A stretch of 64,000 nucleotides of DNA from assembly GCA_026075535.2 (NCBI GenBank), contig AP026550.1, forward strand, positions 744,001-808,000, given 5' to 3'. Below the pieces are notes generated by a model. It was not told the DNA's origin. It did not search any database and was given only the letters and a program-made list of their open reading frames with translations. A program made the position numbers and the translations under genes. Of the stretch, positions 9,840 to 20,576 are shown one piece after another; the first letter of the stretch is position 1, and the number at the start of each line of letters is the position of its first letter. The DNA is from Tricholoma matsutake. Taxonomy: Eukaryota; Basidiomycota; Agaricomycetes; Agaricales; Tricholomataceae.

Positions 9840-11957
9840 CAGTTGCGGACAAACAAACACGACAATTTTGATATCTCGTGATCGGGATTTTTCTGGGACA
9901 AACCGACTTCAGATTTGGATTCAGCTCGTCAAAATACGTCAAAAAACCTATCTCCGAAGTTTTTCCCACGACATTTTAGGGTGGCCAAATTTTTTGAGCA
10001 AAATTTCGCAACATTTTGCACCCCTTTTGAGGGATTTGAGCAGCAAAAATAGTTCATTCCCTAACTTGATCAATGTGTAATTGATGGAACTCTTTTAATA
10101 ACTCCGTTTGGCAGCTTTTTGAGTTGTGCGATCCTTGCATGAGATCAACGTTCAACTTGAAGCTAGGTTTGAAGTTCAACTGTGTGTCACACAGGATTAC
10201 TTTAATACTTAGTACATGCAAATGTTTTTATGCTCAAAATAATGGAATGTAAATCTACATTGCAGTGCTTATTATGTAGCAGGTAAATTTTGTTAGCCAT
10301 GCCTGGTACTTTTAGGTTTCTATCTTATTTGACACAATCATTGCATGAACGACGCAGCATTAGAATGCCAAGGGTTTAAATGAGAGCAGTGAAAAATTGG
10401 TGATTGATTGGTAAAGCAAAATGCAGAAAGAACGATAAAAAAATCATAGCAGTACATATTTGTGACATCAATGAGAAATCAGAGAATAATCATTAAACAG
10501 CCGGATGCGAGAATGTGGTGGTGTTCAGGAATCAGGTGGTTCAGTTGCATTCGGGCATTTCTTTTCATTCAGCTATTTTTGGCTTATTTCCGACTCAGCG
10601 TATGTGATATTTCGTCGTCGCCTCAGTCGTTTGGCTACGCACAAACACAATTTATTATTACTTAGTTCGGCTGTCACCACACACTTCGTAACTTAACAGA
10701 CTTTCAACTACTGTTAATGTCACATGATTATTCCAAAGCATGTGACAGTTATTTTCCTCCTTTATAATGCCTTGTCAAATATCTAGGCACTTCCAGGAGC
10801 TTAGGAAGATGGAACGAAGTTGATTCCATAGGTTACTGGTAAAAATTTCCTTTTTTGGTGAAGTTTATTCTTTTTATTATGGGCGATCAATTTGATGTAA
10901 CCTCGAATTTATCACAGGATCGGATGCAGCTAATCAAAAGGAGTCGATTGCAGTCGATTGCACTATTTTTCATGATTTTACCGATTTTTTTCAGGGGGCG
11001 GCCAAATTTTTGAGGTACCTAACCCAAATTTTTCGAAATAGGGAAATCGGCTCGTAGAATTATCCTCGTTAGGCTCTATTCTTGAGGGCTCCGGATGTTT
11101 GTGCCGGCTTCCAAAATTGGGTCACCAAAAATTGTCATGTTACTTGTTACTTGCTTGATATCTGCCTATGCTAACTAGAGCTAAGGACATGCCTCGATGG
11201 ACCAATATTATGGACACCTCTTCAGATGGCAAACATATAAGTAGAAATAAAGGTAGGTAGTATGAAGTAAGGCAGATATGAAATGCTCAGTCACGGGTGC
11301 ATCAAAAACCCAATGGGAAAAGCTACTGGCTGGCAACAACCACATAAGAAATGAAAAATAAAGGTTAAAACTTAAGGAACGTGAAGTGAAAGGTGTAGAA
11401 ACATTCAACCCAACAGTGTGGACTGGACTGAACATGCGCAGTATGACATGGCTGGGTGATGTGGCCATCTGTGAGTGTATTGAGCAATTGTCAAAAGGGT
11501 TAAAAAAAGGAAGGGTGTTCTTGAATAAAATGAAAGCATAAATGCAACAGCCTGGATTGAACGACTGTCTGATGGCAAACTGGCGAAGTATGATGTGGCT
11601 GGGTGACATGACTGGGTGACGTGGCCACGAGTGCACAAATTGAATGAGCATGTTGAAGATCAAGGGCGAGAAATACATGGTGTGACATAGCGGTCAACAT
11701 TGGGAGGATATGGGTAGTGGTTGATAAATGGTTTATGTGGGTAGGGGATGGTGATAAAATCGGGCTTCGTTTGCATCAACGACACGGGTCGCCAATTCGT
11801 GCACTGCATTTAGACAGTGAGGCCTTCTATAATTTAACGATGCGACAGGCGGCCACTCTAGCCGGCACCGGGACAACAGAGCAACGATTTGAGGGTGGGG
11901 TGGGTGGTGATGGTGATGGTGGTGGTGTTGTTGTTGTTGTTTGTTTGTCCGCAACTG
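9840..11957. mobile_element. Candidate non-autonomous Tc1/mariner-like element
   Basis: A perfect 23-bp inverted match places CAGTTGCGGACAAACAAAC at 9840 facing its reverse complement ending at 11957. TA lies directly outside each copy (9838-9839 and 11958-11959). CAG...GCGGACAAA termini with a TA duplication fit fungal Tc1/mariner elements (family knowledge, from memory). The interior has two direct GGCCAAATTTTT(T)GAG motifs (about 9982 and 11003) and no transposase; short frames at 10462-10696 and 11208-11678 show no known motif. It could also be a chimera of several insertions, because the inner flanks of the two repeats soon diverge. Confidence 0.5.
11890..11945. repeat. GGTGGTGAT / GTT microsatellite
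   Basis: Simple repeat of GGTGATGGT units passing into (GTT)n, abutting the right inverted repeat of the candidate Tc1/mariner element. Frames across it on both strands are artefacts. Confidence 0.8.
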
Positions 11958-11961
11958 TAGG

Positions 11962-12459
11962 AACCCGTCTACTTATCGTTCTGATATCGCTGATGAACTT
12001 TTTCGATCTTATCACTTGTTACCCATCTCTCCCTTGTCCATGTTGATCGCTCGAAAGTGACATCATGATTCAATGGAACTTGAGAGCGCCAACTAAGTCC
12101 GAGTCTAATTTGAACAGCAGTGCGAGGTTCTCGGATTAAGCTAACTCTATCTTCCAAGTTCCGCCTAACTTTTGACTGTAATTTCCTCCTCATAGAGGAA
12201 GCAATTTTGAAGCAATTGTTCGACTTGCTACCCTCTTAGTAGGGTGTGTAATACTTCTGGCGAAAAAAGACGTTGATTCTCGTCGGTCCGTTGCAGAAGC
12301 CGAGCCAAGGTAGATTTCTTCGCCTACGCTCATGTTCTGCTATGATAGATTGATCTATCTCTAGAATTAAAGATCTAGTATCATCGTAGAGAACTTTCTC
12401 TACTAGTTTCTTGGATATTAGGCTGCTCAAACTGACGTCCTGAGTGTCCACTCACCTCA
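11962..12459. other. Upstream region of the P450 gene
   Basis: Two minus-strand frames (12193-11969 and 12451-12236) start close to the P450 start codon but have no recognisable domains. The second would leave only 8 bp between divergent start codons. I treat this as the P450 5' flank; no clear TATA box is visible in the last 150 bp. Confidence 0.4.
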
Positions 12460-14643
12460 ATGTTCGGCTTGCTGCTCGAAGTGTTTCGGGACACCAATGC
12501 AATCGTCGTCGGAGGCCTAGCATTCTTAGTCTTGTATCTTGTAGTCCCGAGGTTTCGATCTAAAGGGCCTCTACCACCAGGGCCTCGAGGTCTACCTGTT
12601 ATTGGCAACGCGTTGGACATGCCAAAGGATTACGAATGGGAACACTGGGCAAAACACAAAGATCTCTATGGTTCGTTCATACCGTTGGAAAGCACCCCAG
12701 ACTCACGCCTACCTTCTGAAGGACCCATAAGCTCCGTGAATGCCTTAGGAACGCGTGTTATCATCATCAATGATCTCCAAATAGCGATCGACCTCCTCGA
12801 GACAAGGTCTTCAATCTATTCTAACCGTCCAGTATTTCCTTTCGCCGGAGAAATGTATGCCTCAATCTCTCATCGTTACGTCGTCCTGAATGAATACCCT
12901 CTGTTCACAGGATTGGATGGAATCGGCAAATGATCCTCTCCCAATATGGTGACCGATTCCACCTCATGCGAAAATATGTAAAAGCCTACCTCGGAACAAA
13001 AAGTGCCATTGAACCTTACAAAGACATGCAAGAAGTCGAAGTGAAGTATTTTCTGGCCCGCATCTTGGATGACCCTTCATCGACATCTGTGATCGATAAC
13101 ATCCGACGGTAAGACCTACACACACACTTCCCAGACATTCGCATAGATAAAATTAACATTAATCAGCTCCATCGGCTCCATCTCTCTTAAGCTCTCCCAT
13201 GGATACACAGTAAACACGAAGGAGCCCGATACACTTGTTGAACTCGTGGAAAACGCTGCTAAAGAATTCTACACAGCGACGCTGCCTGGAGAATGGCTCA
13301 TCGACAATATACCTCTCAGTGAGTTATGCCATCGCCATCATGATTCCCTGCAGTTCATGCTCAACATTTCCAAGTGCGCTATCTGCCCGAATGGTGGCCG
13401 GGACAACATTTCAAGAAGGTCGGAGCTAAATTCCGTGAACATAATTTCGAACAGGTGAATCGTCCGGTCGATTTTGTAAAGCGTCAAATGGTGAGCAATC
13501 TATTTCCAATATCAGGCTCCCTGTTAATGCCTCACTCCAACGACACAGGCTGCAGGAGAGGAAATGCCTTCATTCACGTCGAAGATGCTTCGTGAAGGGC
13601 TCAACGAATACGAAGAGGACGTTGTCAAGTGGACGGCAAATTCCCTATATGGTGGAAGCACGGACACAGTGCGTAACACGGATCCATTCACATCGGGAAT
13701 ACCACACCAATCAACCATGTGTCTCTTATAATTAGACTACAGCGGCACTGACGACCTTCGTGCTAGCCATGGTCCAGAACCCCGAAGTCCAGAAGCGTGC
13801 TCAGCAAGAGCTGGATACAGTCATTGGGCATGGTCGCTTACCTACCATGGACGATCGCTCGAGGCTGCCCTACATGGAGGCACTCTTGCTGGAAGTGCTT
13901 CGGTATCACCCTATCGGACCCATGGGTATGCTTAATCTTTTTTTTTGCTATGGTACTCATTCAGTCCGCTGGGCACGATCCCTCTCAATCAACGATCCTA
14001 GGTATCCCACATTGCGTATTAGAAGACGATTACTATAACGGCATGTACATCCCAAAAGACTCTATTGTCTTGGCGAACCTCTGGTATGCTCTCACTCACG
14101 CTCAAGGATTCGAAAGGCCTATTCACATCGGCCATGCACCACCAGGCTGTTTGGCCACGACCCCGAAGTCTACCCTGAACCATTCAAATTTGACCCGGAA
14201 AGATTCTATAACACCGACAATCCACAAATGGACCCGCAGACGTTTGTATATGGGTTTGGTCGCCGGTCAGACGCTCTAAATATACGGCGAGGCAATCAAT
14301 GAATACGCTGACCGAGACGTTGTTTGATAGGGCTTGCCCGGGAAGAGAGCTCGCAAATGCTAACATGTTCCTGTTAATGTCGATGATGCTCTCCGTGTGC
14401 ATTCTCTCCAAGGCTGTGGATTCCAACGGCAACGAGATCGAACCTAAATGGCTATTTGTTTCAGGTACTGTCAGGTAAGGTCTCCCGCAGTTGAACGCTT
14501 TTCTGGAGCTGACACCTTTCACCTTAAGCCACCTGAAACCGTTTGATTTTACCCTTAAACCACGGTCTCCTGATGCGGCTGCATTGGTGCGCACCGTCTT
14601 CGAAGACTATCCACCTCTTCCTACGAACGCAGCAGATCTATGA
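12460..14643 (+). CDS. Cytochrome P450 monooxygenase, intact, 11 exons
   Basis: Membrane-bound heme-thiolate monooxygenase of about 526 residues. I place exons at 12460-12670, 12722-12854, 12911-13108, 13167-13318, 13375-13490, 13549-13668, 13736-13925, 14002-14083, 14146-14265, 14331-14474 and 14529-14643. All introns are GT-AG and the frame stays open throughout. Visible are an N-terminal hydrophobic anchor (residues about 14-30), the proline hinge (PLPPGPRGLPVIGN), the I-helix oxygen-binding motif (GGSTDTTTA, about 305-313), ExxR (EVLR, about 363-366), FDPERF, and the heme loop FVYGFGRRACPG with the cysteine ligand near residue 443. The overall look resembles basidiomycete P450s annotated as O-methylsterigmatocystin oxidoreductase-like, but the substrate cannot be told from sequence. 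No TE decay is seen. A broken paralogue tail lies at 40385-40650. Confidence 0.93.
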
Positions 14644-16160
14644 TCTCAATGAAGATACTAGTAGATCAGTCAGTTCAAAGTATAATCATGAAATGTGCAC
14701 ATAAAAGACAATGAATCAGCCTGGTGGACGACCCTAGTAATGAGCGGGTGTACCTTACTCACGTACGACTCAAAATTGGTTGTGAGCATCACTGACTCAG
14801 ATCAGGAAATTCTTTTTTGCGGATCTTTGGGGGTTTTTGCGAGACGAAAAAGACGAAAAGTGGAAAGTGAAATCGGTCTTTTATGGCGCATGCTCAGTAT
14901 TTTCCACAGTCATCATAGTACTGCCCAGAAGATAGCCCTTTGCTATGGCCACTACAGCCACTATGGGTCACTACAAGTACTGTATAGTACTACTGTAGAC
15001 TGTGGTAGACGGCCCTGGGTTTGCTGATGGCCCATAAAGAGGGGCCAATCTCCGGCTTCAGAGGAAACTGTTCCAGTCCAAGGTTCTTTTTATATCTAGC
15101 ACATTTATTTGAGCCAGCCGTCTATAAAATAGAGTAGAAGCGCCAGCAGCGGTGGAGGCGATGGCGCTTTCGGGTACGTAGCGTTGACAGATAGGCGCGC
15201 TTCCAACTTGTCGGTACTTGCGCTGTGAGGGCCGCTGCTTTGCACGGCATGTCCGAGTTCCTTCAGGAGCAGGGATGGGTTATATAGATAGTCATGATGA
15301 CGCCGTAAGTGTAGATTGACGTCAACTCATCAGATTTAGCGACTGCCCAGTAAACATTCCGTTGTGGAACCATACCAGTACACCATTCTTCAAGAATCAA
15401 GCTGGTCATGGAATCGGAAGGAAAGGCTTAATGGAAGCATCAGAGGACATCGTAAAAACAGACGGTCACATGAATACACATACATGTCGATAGAAGAGTG
15501 TACCTAGCTGACATGGTCTACCAGCCAGGTGGCTCACCCGGGATGTCCATGAAACGTCCTATCACGCTCTATGTTGTAACGGACATGTGCGCAGATCATG
15601 CATGTGTATATCGGTATACATGGCCATGCATGTCGGCTTCCTCGGGCATCTGATGGTGACCGTATCACTATCAGTTTCTTACAATAATAAATACATTCGT
15701 TGTATTCGCAGTGTAATCTACAACATATCGAGTAATTACAAGGTCATCATGAGAGGAACCTTAAACATAATACCAATGAAAATATTCGACTCGCAGCGGT
15801 GGTGGGTAGTCATATATTCATATGCCGTGGACCTTGTTTCAATAGACGAAATCAGTGGATAGTGGGGATTGAATGTGGCTGGTACGTACGGCAGGTACTG
15901 TACAGGCCTCCCATGTCTCCTCATTGTCATTCTGGTCCTCTTCCCGCATTCCTGCTGTAGTCCGCGTGTTGATCTTCCGGGTCGTTGCTCCCGCCCGCGT
16001 CGTCCCCGTGGTCTTCGTAATGATCTTCGCTAGCGTGGTCGCTGGCCTTTTGGCCATCCGCTCCAGGGGTGGGTCGTCTGATCGGGTGTCGTCGTCGATC
16101 TATCCACCCCATGAGGCTTCGCTTCGAATGTGGGGGATCAAGGTCGTGGTCCTCTCGTTA
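14644..16160. other. Intergenic, no gene recognised
   Basis: Downstream of the P450. The first 130 bp resemble the sequence after the P450 fragment at 40385-40650, so they belonged to the same duplicated unit. The remainder has short frames (for example 15587-15862 and 15873-16169) without motifs. Confidence 0.45.
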
Positions 16161-16164
16161 TCCA

Positions 16165-16560
16165 GCTGATGTCATGGGCCATGAGCTTCCCCCTCTATCC
16201 ACCCTGCAGGCAGTGCTCGCAGCTGTGGAGGGGCTGGGATCGTAGTCTTGTTGTTGAAATGAGGAGCATAGCCTATTTCAGCATGTAGTGTTAATAATTG
16301 GAGTGAGTGACATACCTTCCGGGTACCACACTATAGGGTGCCTCCTAGCACCTGCCCACGGTGGTTCTAGGGCTTGCGGGCCCGTTGTGGGCGAGAACGG
16401 CACTGTCGTCCAGTCCGTATCGGGCCATGAGCTCCCCCCCCCAGTGTTCGCAGCCATGGGGGAGCTGGGATCATGGTCGAAATGAGCAGTGTAGCCTGGT
16501 TCCGGGTGTAGGGTTGGTAATGGGCAGGTGTGAATCATGTACCTTGTCGTGGTTACGCGG
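16165..16560. repeat. Imperfect tandem duplication, about 248-bp period
   Basis: Two diverged copies of one unit begin with GGGCCATGAGCT(T/C)CCCC at about 16176 and 16424. Both continue through GAGGGGCTGGGATCGT / GGGAGCTGGGATCATGGTC and then a GAAATGAG...GTAG...GGTAAT-like segment. Non-coding; the long frames across it read through repeat sequence on both strands. Confidence 0.55.
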
Positions 16561-17060
16561 GGCCATCGTGCATTGAAGACCGTACTTCCTTCGTCTTGGG
16601 GGCTCAGCCTCGGGTGTTAAGGTCGAGTTTGTCATCATCTGGCAGCTGCCGAACTCGTCGGCATCGGTGGGGTCCCAAGAAGTCGATAAGATAGTGGCAG
16701 CCACCAGAAAAATCTTAATCTGCCATACAGTTCGGCATCTGCCGTCACAGATATCACGGACATTTTCCCACCCTACTCCACTCCGGGGAATAACAAGGGA
16801 ATAACCTCGTTCTCAATACTGAGAACTCATTATCAGTAGTGCAAGATTGGTGCAAGAATCTTGCACTTCTCGCCCCACTTCAAGTCTGTTATGTATACTA
16901 TACTATCTCAAGATTCCATTGATGATTTTTCCTGATTTTTTACGCGAAGCTACTAGTAAGCAGACTTGTACCGAGATGCAACACGGTGTTACAAATCCCT
17001 GCCAAATTTGGCAGTGTTTGTGATCTTGGTTTTTCTTCCTGGGTCTTCTTGCACTACTAG
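16561..17060. other. Intergenic, one strong palindrome
   Basis: Nothing coding. A palindrome AGTGCAAGATT...AATCTTGCACT lies at about 16837-16866 with a 9-10 base loop; it may be a degraded inverted-repeat element end. Confidence 0.4.
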
Positions 17061-17089
17061 GGCGATAATATCAGGCCTTCAGGCTCAAT

Positions 17090-17740
17090 GCTGATAGATG
17101 TGGATAAAAATAAAAATAAACCCAAAAGGAAACTGAAAATGGCCCGAAAATGGCTACTGTGAACAACCCTAATGGAAGACATTCAAGCAACTGATTGGTT
17201 GCATTTGACAGAGCTCTGCTACTTTGATGGACAGTAAAATTGACCTCTACCCTGTAGAAAGTCAATCCTAGCATAATCAGAGTATAACTCAGTCTCTGTA
17301 TAAGTGACTTTAAATATACAGGTACTGTACCTAGCATAATCAGAGTATAACTATGGGTACAGTAAGTGATGGACCGTAATCAAGTAATAATGAGAACACT
17401 CACCTCAGTCTCTGTATAAGTGACTGAGGTGAACGAATGGATGGCTATCCTATATATATCTGAGGCCAGCTACACAAAAAGATAAAGGGAAAAAGGAAAG
17501 CAGGTACAAAAGGTACCTATGTAACTACACATCAAAGGGATAAACTATAAATAGTATATGCATCAAATAAATGATCGGGTATGCTCACAGTGTGATAAAG
17601 ACCATTCTCAACATACCCCTCAGTATTCCCTCCATTTTTGGCTTCATTTTTGGATCATTTTTGGATGTTTGCAGAAGAATGATCAAAAAATGAAGTCAAA
17701 AATGATGTGAAAAATGGCTACCGTGAACGCTCTGAAACAC
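17090..17740. repeat. AAAATG-rich inverted repeats and short direct duplications
   Basis: At 17140-17165 and 17705-17732 the motif (A)AAAATGGCTAC(T/C)GTGAAC occurs, with a variant at about 19308. 17628-17725 can fold back: CCATTTTTGGCTTCATTTTTGGATCATTTTTGG opposes AATGATCAAAAAATGAAG...GAAAAATGG. Between 17270 and 17430, CCTAGCATAATCAGAGTATA and CAGTCTCTGTATAAGTGACT each occur twice. Looks like remnants of a small inverted-repeat element family; no coding capacity. Confidence 0.5.
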
Positions 17741-17959
17741 CAGCATCCTGAAAATGAAGTAAAAATGCATTTTACCTACCTCCAGCAGTGCTCAGCAGAT
17801 TCAAACTCCCCCTCAAAGGACCTGTACAAAATTATTAGCATGAGTTACCACTCATTGGCATACTTTCTAGGCTTTTATTTGAAAGTTGGGATTGCATAGA
17901 TATTCTTTTTGTACTACTTACAACTTGAAATAACATTACAAAAGTAAAGTAAATGGATA

Positions 17960-18850
17960 CAACTACATAGGAAGTGCCCTGTGATGGTGGCCTCATCATT
18001 GTCTTGCCATCCCTTTGTTGCTGTCACTATCATTGCCCCCATTGTCCCATTGTCCTGTTGCCCCTGTTGCCCCATCACCCCCATCATCCCATCACCCCCA
18101 TTGTCCTGTTGTCTTGTTGCCCCCATTGTCTTATTGGCCATCCCCTCATTGTCACTGCTGTCTTGTTGCCCCCTCTCATTGTGCTGGTTAGGCTCAATTT
18201 CATTGTCGTCCCTGTTGTTGTCATCCCCATTGTGGTTGTCATCATCTTGTCCCTGTCACTGTTGTCCCTGTCATCATCTTCTACCCTGTCATTCTCATCA
18301 GCACCCACAATTCATCCTATGAGCAGTGGCTCATAGGCATGGGAGTGGATGTTGGGTGCTTGTCATCATTGTGGAGGTGGTGACAGACCATTAGCACCTG
18401 ATCCACCCTGCAAGCAAGGGCTTGCAGTGGTAGGAGGCAGGTGCTGGAGTGCCATCACATCCACCTTGTCTCCATGCACCTGGCATTGTACTCGAGCTGC
18501 ACCCACAATCCACCCTACAAGTAGTTGCTCATAGGCATGGGATGGATGCCATGTCCCTCATAGTGGGTGCCATTATCGTCATTCCACCCATGATCCACCC
18601 CATTGGGTCATTGTCAGCTGGGTCAATATTTTGTGTTGAGGGTGGGCATCATGTATCAGTGACATGGCACTGAGGAGGGGTTGGCTGGTGCTTACTTTAT
18701 GGGTGTCCCCCTCCATGATTCTCCTGGCACCCCTCTCTGATCTCCTAAGCCTAATCAAGACCCCTCACATCCCATTTGGATGGGGAGGAGGGGTAGCGTG
18801 AATGGGTGTAGGCATGTGTTGTGCCACATTGGCACCTGTCATTACAGATC
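17960..18850 (-). repeat. Third hairpin-bearing block, inverted relative to 5930-6640
   Basis: CCATTGTC/TGTTGCCCC repeats (the complement of the ACAACAATGG type) followed by hairpins CCTATGAGC-AGTG-GCTCATAGG (about 18316-18337), CTGCAAGC-AAGG-GCTTGCAG (about 18409-18428) and a degenerate one near 18510-18530. The right end (18720-18850) matches 5930-5960 in reverse complement, including CATCCCATTTGGATGG and the TGTAATGACAGG-like terminus. This makes the block an interspersed repeat, not a local low-complexity tract. Confidence 0.65.
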
Positions 18851-18869
18851 CCAAAAATGAAAAGTACAG

Positions 18870-20052
18870 TTAGTTAGCTTATAAAAAGAAGAAACAAAGA
18901 AACAAAACATACCCTAGAGCCCAAATGATGGGTTGCCATTGTTTGGGCTCACATTCCATCTGAAATAGATCATGTGTGGGCACTCACAGCCCTTTCAGGC
19001 ATGGTAGTGGGCATGGGAGTGGTGGCAGCATGTGGTGATGGAGTTGTGGTGGTGGTTGAGGTGTGAGGGAGAGGGCATTGTCATCATCACTGCAAAGGAT
19101 CAGATGTTGGAGCAGAGTTTGAAAGAACAATAAAAATGGAATGTGAAAATGAATGTGAAAATGACCATTTTTGCAAAAGCAAGGGTAGGGTTCAATTTTT
19201 CAAAAATGATCATCTTTCAGTTCATTCTTGTCTTATTCTGATGTCCATTTTTGAAAAATGACAATAAAAATGACAACAAAAATGAAATTAAAAATGAGCC
19301 AAAAATGGCCCAAAAATGACTACTGTGAGCAACCGTATTGTGAGTTGTCAAGAAGTCATAAAGGCCATGGTCCAATTTATTTTTGGCTCTGCACACAAAG
19401 TATGCAACCAATGCATGCATAAAGGCACAAATGCCTGATTAAATTGGTTTTTTAACCTACCATGGCCAGACTGGGTCGTGTGATCATGGTGAATGACAAG
19501 ATAGTGTTACAGGCTGCAGATTTTGGATATATCATAACTTCTTTCTGAATCTCTCTGGTCAGCCTTGATTTTCTGTTTTCTAGGTGTGTATCATTGTTAA
19601 AATGGGAGATTTGAAAACAAGGTATATTTTGACATGAACATACATTGTTAGAGGCATTTACCAGTGCTGTATTTTGGATGTACTAGTATCACAAGCATTT
19701 CAATCCTAAAGTGACACTTAGCAATTCATTGTAAACATGGATAGAAATATTCTGTATTTTTGCATAAAGCTAGAAACAATACATAATCTCCCATTACCAT
19801 ACTTAGAGAACATCTCTGCACATGAGGCAAGGGGTACTCGTCACTAGAATTTGTAAGGGTATGTTGTGATTTTCAGATAGGCCATCTGAATGTCAAACAG
19901 TCAAGGAGACTGAGATGTAGCAAAAGTTTGACATTATGCCAGTGCAGATAGGCCATCTGGGGACCCCTTCCTTACCATATATAGTAATTGTTTAGTTATG
20001 TAATCATTGTATAAAATATTTCCCTAGCACCTACATCGTCTCTTGCTAACCA
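18870..20052. other. Intergenic, one AAAATGA repeat patch
   Basis: 19120-19330 is an AAAATGA-type repeat related to that at 17090-17740, ending CAAAAATGACTACTGTGAGCAACC. The rest shows no gene. The last five bases before 20058 (GAAAG) are the target duplication of the retrotransposon that follows. Confidence 0.5.
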
Positions 20053-20057
20053 GAAAG

Positions 20058-20483
20058 TATAAGGGCAACCTAAGCCTCTAGCAAAGGGAAATCCAAAGTT
20101 AAAATTATACTACATAATACAGGCATTGGGGACACACCTAGCAAAGGGAAATCCAAAGAGAAAACTCTAAGGATCCCCTTGCTGATGCCCAGTATATGTG
20201 AAGATGACAAAAATCAAATATAACCTAAAAATAGAAAAAGGTGGAGATAGGCGGATCAAGGCCGCCGAATGACATCATACCAAGGGGTATGTGTCGGAAG
20301 GGGTACTCCGCCTCTAAATATAAAGATGTCAACATGTACAAACATGATAGCAAGGGAAAATTAGTAATAAAATCCGGAAAAATCATAGAAAATGAAGAAT
20401 AGAAGGAAATGAGGTGGGGAAAAATATAGGATGAACATAAAAAATAGGAAAAACACACAGGGCACCCCCCTAGTCCCCTTACA
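20058..20483 (-). repeat. 3' LTR of copy 2
   Basis: 426 bp; on the minus strand begins TGTAAGGGGACTAGG and ends GCCCTTATA. Adjacent purine tract at about 20484-20500. Confidence 0.96.
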
Positions 20484-20576
20484 TCACCCCCTCTCTAAGA
20501 TGCATCGCCCCAATGCATTCGAAATCGCATACGACCAAAGTCTGTGACTTGAATGCGATGTGGTGCAGCAGTGTGC

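Noticed and set aside
11969..12451. Divergent minus-strand gene upstream of the P450
   Set aside because: No recognisable domain, and the start would lie 8 bp from the P450 start codon; more likely shadow frames in the promoter region.
15587..16704. Several 60-100 codon frames as genes
   Set aside because: They overlap a tandem duplication, occur on both strands and show no domain.
4992..18530. CRISPR-like array of hairpins
   Set aside because: Eukaryotic sequence, irregular spacing, varying stems and no uniform repeat-spacer pattern.
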